Positions 61,784 to 64,000 of a stretch of 64,000 nucleotides of DNA are shown piece after piece. Position numbers and translations under genes: made by a program. The DNA is from SR-FBR-E99 sp963732365 (lineage in GTDB: Bacteria; Bacteroidota; Bacteroidia; Bacteroidales; VadinHA17): contig CAVSZC010000005.1 in NCBI GenBank assembly GCA_963732365.1, forward strand, positions 62,001 through 126,000, written 5' to 3'. Numbering within the stretch: the stretch's first letter is position 1; the number at the start of each line of letters is the position of its first letter. The notes under the pieces were generated by a model. It was not told where the DNA came from and did no database searches. It saw nothing but the letters and a program-made list of their open reading frames with translations.

Positions 61784-63771
61784 ATGGAACTGGGCGTACT
61801 TAAGGATATCGTAATAATCTTTGTACTCTCCACCTTTGTTAATTTTATCTTCACCCGCATAAAGATCCCTGCCCTGATAGGGTATCTCATTACCGGAATT
61901 GTAGCCGGGCCTCATCTGCTTAAGCTGATAAGCTCACCCGAGAATGTAGAGGTGATGGCTGAAATAGGAGTAATCCTGCTCATGTTCACCATCGGGCTCG
62001 AGTTTTCCCTGAACCATCTGCTCAGGATAAGGCGGATAGTATTCTTCGGCGGGTTTCTGCAGCTTATACTCACGGCATTCATCTCGATGTTGCTTGCACG
62101 CCTCTATCACATGGAGTGGACGTCAGCAATCTTTGTCGGGTTCCTTACCTCACTCAGCAGCACGGCAGTGGTGCTGAAACTCCTGCAGGAGACGGTCAGA
62201 ACTCACAACAACCTATGGAAGAACAATAGTCGGAATACTTATTTTCCAGGATATCATCCTGATTCCAATGCTTCTGTTCACCCCCATGCTGGGAGGGCGC
62301 ATCAGCAGATGTAGGAAGTGAGCTGCTGACGCTGCTGCTTAAGACTACCGGCATAATAGTCTTCATCTATATCGGCAACCGCTGGCTGATGCCCAGGCTT
62401 TTGCATACAATAGCCATGACACACAGCCAGGAGCTCTTCATGATGAGCATCCTCTCAATCTGCCTTACAGTAGCCTTTCTGACTCACGAGCTGGGCATGT
62501 CGTTTGCATTCGGAGCCTTCCTGGCAGGACTGATGATCTCCGAATCAGAATACAGCCATAATGCGTTCGGCAACCTGATTCCTTTCAAGGATGTCTTTAC
62601 AAGCTTCTTTTTTGTATCAATAGGAATGCTGCTTGACCTGGGCTTTGTCATTGAAAATCCATGGCTGGTGATTGCAACTGTGATACTGGTTATCCTCATA
62701 AAGACAGTGATTGCAGGCTTTACTGCATTCATCCTCGGTCATACCTTCTTCGGAACGGTGGTCGTCGGCCTGACAATCGCACAGGTGGGGGAATTTTCGT
62801 TTATCCTTGCCGGACTTGGCCGGACGTATGATATAATCACTCCATATCATTTCCAGCTTTTCCTCGCCGTGGCTATCACTACCATGGCCCTCTCCCCGCT
62901 CCTGATAAATATGTCCAGGCCTCTGGCAACCCTGATCCTGAAACTACCCCTTCCTCAATATCTTGTTGACGGCCTGTTTCCGATGCAGCAGTTTGAGATA
63001 CCTGAAATAAAAAACCACATAGTTCTTATAGGAAAAGACTCCAGGGCTTTAAACCTGGCTGCCATGATCAAGAAAATGGAACTGCCCTTTACATCGGTGG
63101 TCTTCGACCCCGACCTGGCGCGAAAACAGATCGAGAAGGGCGACCAGGCAGTTTACGGAGATGCCGTCAATGAACCGGTATTGCGGAAGGCATACATTCA
63201 TACGGCAGAAATGGTAATTGTTTCAGTGGGAGACCTGATAAAGGCGATGGCAATCGTTGAAAAAGTGAGAACACTGAACAAACATGCCTTCATAATCGTG
63301 CGAAGCAAACACGTCTCCGAAATAGAGGAATTATACCGTCTGGGAGCCAACCAGGTAATACCTGAAGAGTTTGAAACTGCCATCGACTTCTTTGAAAGGA
63401 TTCTCGGCAAATACCTGATCCCCAGAATGGAGATCGAAAAGTCGGTCGCAAGAATAAGAGAAGATAACTACGGCATCTTCAGAGACAGGGAGAAGGTTGA
63501 CGGTTATTCATTGCTGAAAGATATCCCGGATATAGAAATTGCCGCTGTCAGGGTAGCAATAAATTCTCCGTTTGCAGGTAAAAGAATATCGGAAACCGCG
63601 ATGAGAAAAACCTACGGAGTGACACTGGTTGCACTTAAACACGGAGAAAATATCATTCCCAACCCGGAGCCTTCGACACTGATCTCAGGTAATGACATTG
63701 CATACATCTTCGGCAAACCCGAGATGATTGCCGTTATCGTTAATGTCCTGTCAGAACAGAATAACAGCTAG
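61784..63771 (+). pseudogene. CPA2 (Kef-type) antiporter gene with several frameshifts
   Basis: The first 137 or so codons (from 61784) give the N-terminal antiporter helices (GYLITGIVAGPHLL, SSTAVVLKLLQE). Around 62191-62305 the reading frame changes three times: an out-of-frame stretch, then GILIFQDIILIPMLLFTPML in a second frame, then DVGSELLTLLLKTTG in a third. From 62389 the frame is clear to 63771: further helices, then TrkA-N (IVLIGKDSRALNLAAM) and TrkA-C domains. Stitched, this is one CPA2 antiporter. Could be real decay or sequence error. Confidence 0.8.
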
Positions 63772-63836
63772 TATTCATCATTAACCACCAGACCCCGCGG
63801 AAACAAAAATTCATATTTATTGTTACCCGAATATCA

Positions 63837-63867
63837 TTTGTATATGAATCCGACATGCATATATTTG
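63837..63867 (+). promoter_or_regulatory. Promoter of the terminal dehydrogenase gene
   Basis: TTTG (63837-63840), 19 bp, perfect TATATTTG (63860-63867), 29 nt before ATG 63896. Confidence 0.65.
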
Positions 63868-63895
63868 CATATCGCTAAATTTAAATTAGAACCCC

Positions 63896-64000
63896 ATGAA
63901 TAACGCAATATTTTCAATTCAAAGACCTCACAATGAGCATATTCTGAGTTACGCCCCCGGGTCGCCGGAGCGTGCGGAACTGGAAAAAGAGCTTAAAAGG
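63896..64000 (+). CDS. pruA: Probable 1-pyrroline-5-carboxylate dehydrogenase, N-terminus only
   Basis: 35 codons seen, no stop. The start (MNNAIFSIQRPHNEHILSYA then PGSPERAELEKELKR) is the typical N-terminus of Bacteroidota L-glutamate gamma-semialdehyde dehydrogenase, which oxidises P5C to glutamate in proline breakdown. The symbol rests on this N-terminal pattern only. Confidence 0.6.
   Translation, partial: MNNAIFSIQRPHNEHILSYAPGSPERAELEKELKR

Overview
The window looks like a chromosomal segment of a Bacteroidota bacterium, probably from an uncultured member of the Bacteroidales/Marinilabiliales side. Evidence: Bacteroidota-type promoters (TTTG or TTG, about 20 bp, then TAnnTTTG), few Shine-Dalgarno sequences, many SPII lipoproteins, and families common in this phylum (Haem_bd, Fib_succ_major, DUF4838, FucP-type MFS, PspC/PadR operons, TIR-TolB-TPR proteins). 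No database search was possible, so all family names rest on motif recognition.

Layout. (1) 1-6.3 kb: two TIR-domain/TolB-like/TPR proteins (one cut by the window edge) flank three small c-type heme proteins; all are on the minus strand. (2) 6.3-22.3 kb: a small membrane protein, then a compact minus-strand cluster (6922-18842) with an ABC exporter pair, four B12-binding radical SAM enzymes, two GNAT-fold proteins, a fold-III PLP decarboxylase homologue that lacks its Schiff-base lysine, and a PaaK/CapK-type adenylating ligase. A PlsC-like acyltransferase and a GPH sugar:cation symporter lie beyond it on the plus strand. No carrier protein, NRPS, PKS or precursor peptide is visible. This is the best candidate for an undescribed biosynthetic system.

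(3) 22.3-45.2 kb: an accessory island of mostly single-gene modules (small lipoproteins, kelch-like repeats, SDR, TIR-TPR, Fic, amidohydrolase, acetoacetate decarboxylase-like, Fib_succ_major) on both strands. Modules are separated by recurring composite repeats. Three modules are duplicated in shuffled order. One duplicate is broken by an IS5-type element with a 6-bp target duplication. The island abuts a tRNA-Asn gene (45161-45234, minus), and three fragments of that tRNA's 3' end lie in direct orientation inside the island, which suggests repeated integration at the tRNA. Many module genes carry their own promoter with a conserved TTGACTT-like -33 box and an invariant 20-bp gap.

(4) 45.2-64 kb: a visibly GC-richer, ordinary chromosomal region. 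It holds a PfkB kinase, an outer-membrane barrel protein, a fucose-permease-type MFS, a DUF4838 lipoprotein, an M28 peptidase, a YceI protein, an SDR, a six-hairpin glycosidase-like protein, a rhomboid protease, a Gfo/Idh/MocA oxidoreductase, a PspC-PadR-PspC-like operon with a palindromic operator, a GNAT gene with an in-frame stop, a NhaP2-type antiporter, a CPA2 antiporter gene with several frameshifts, and the start of a probable 1-pyrroline-5-carboxylate dehydrogenase gene.
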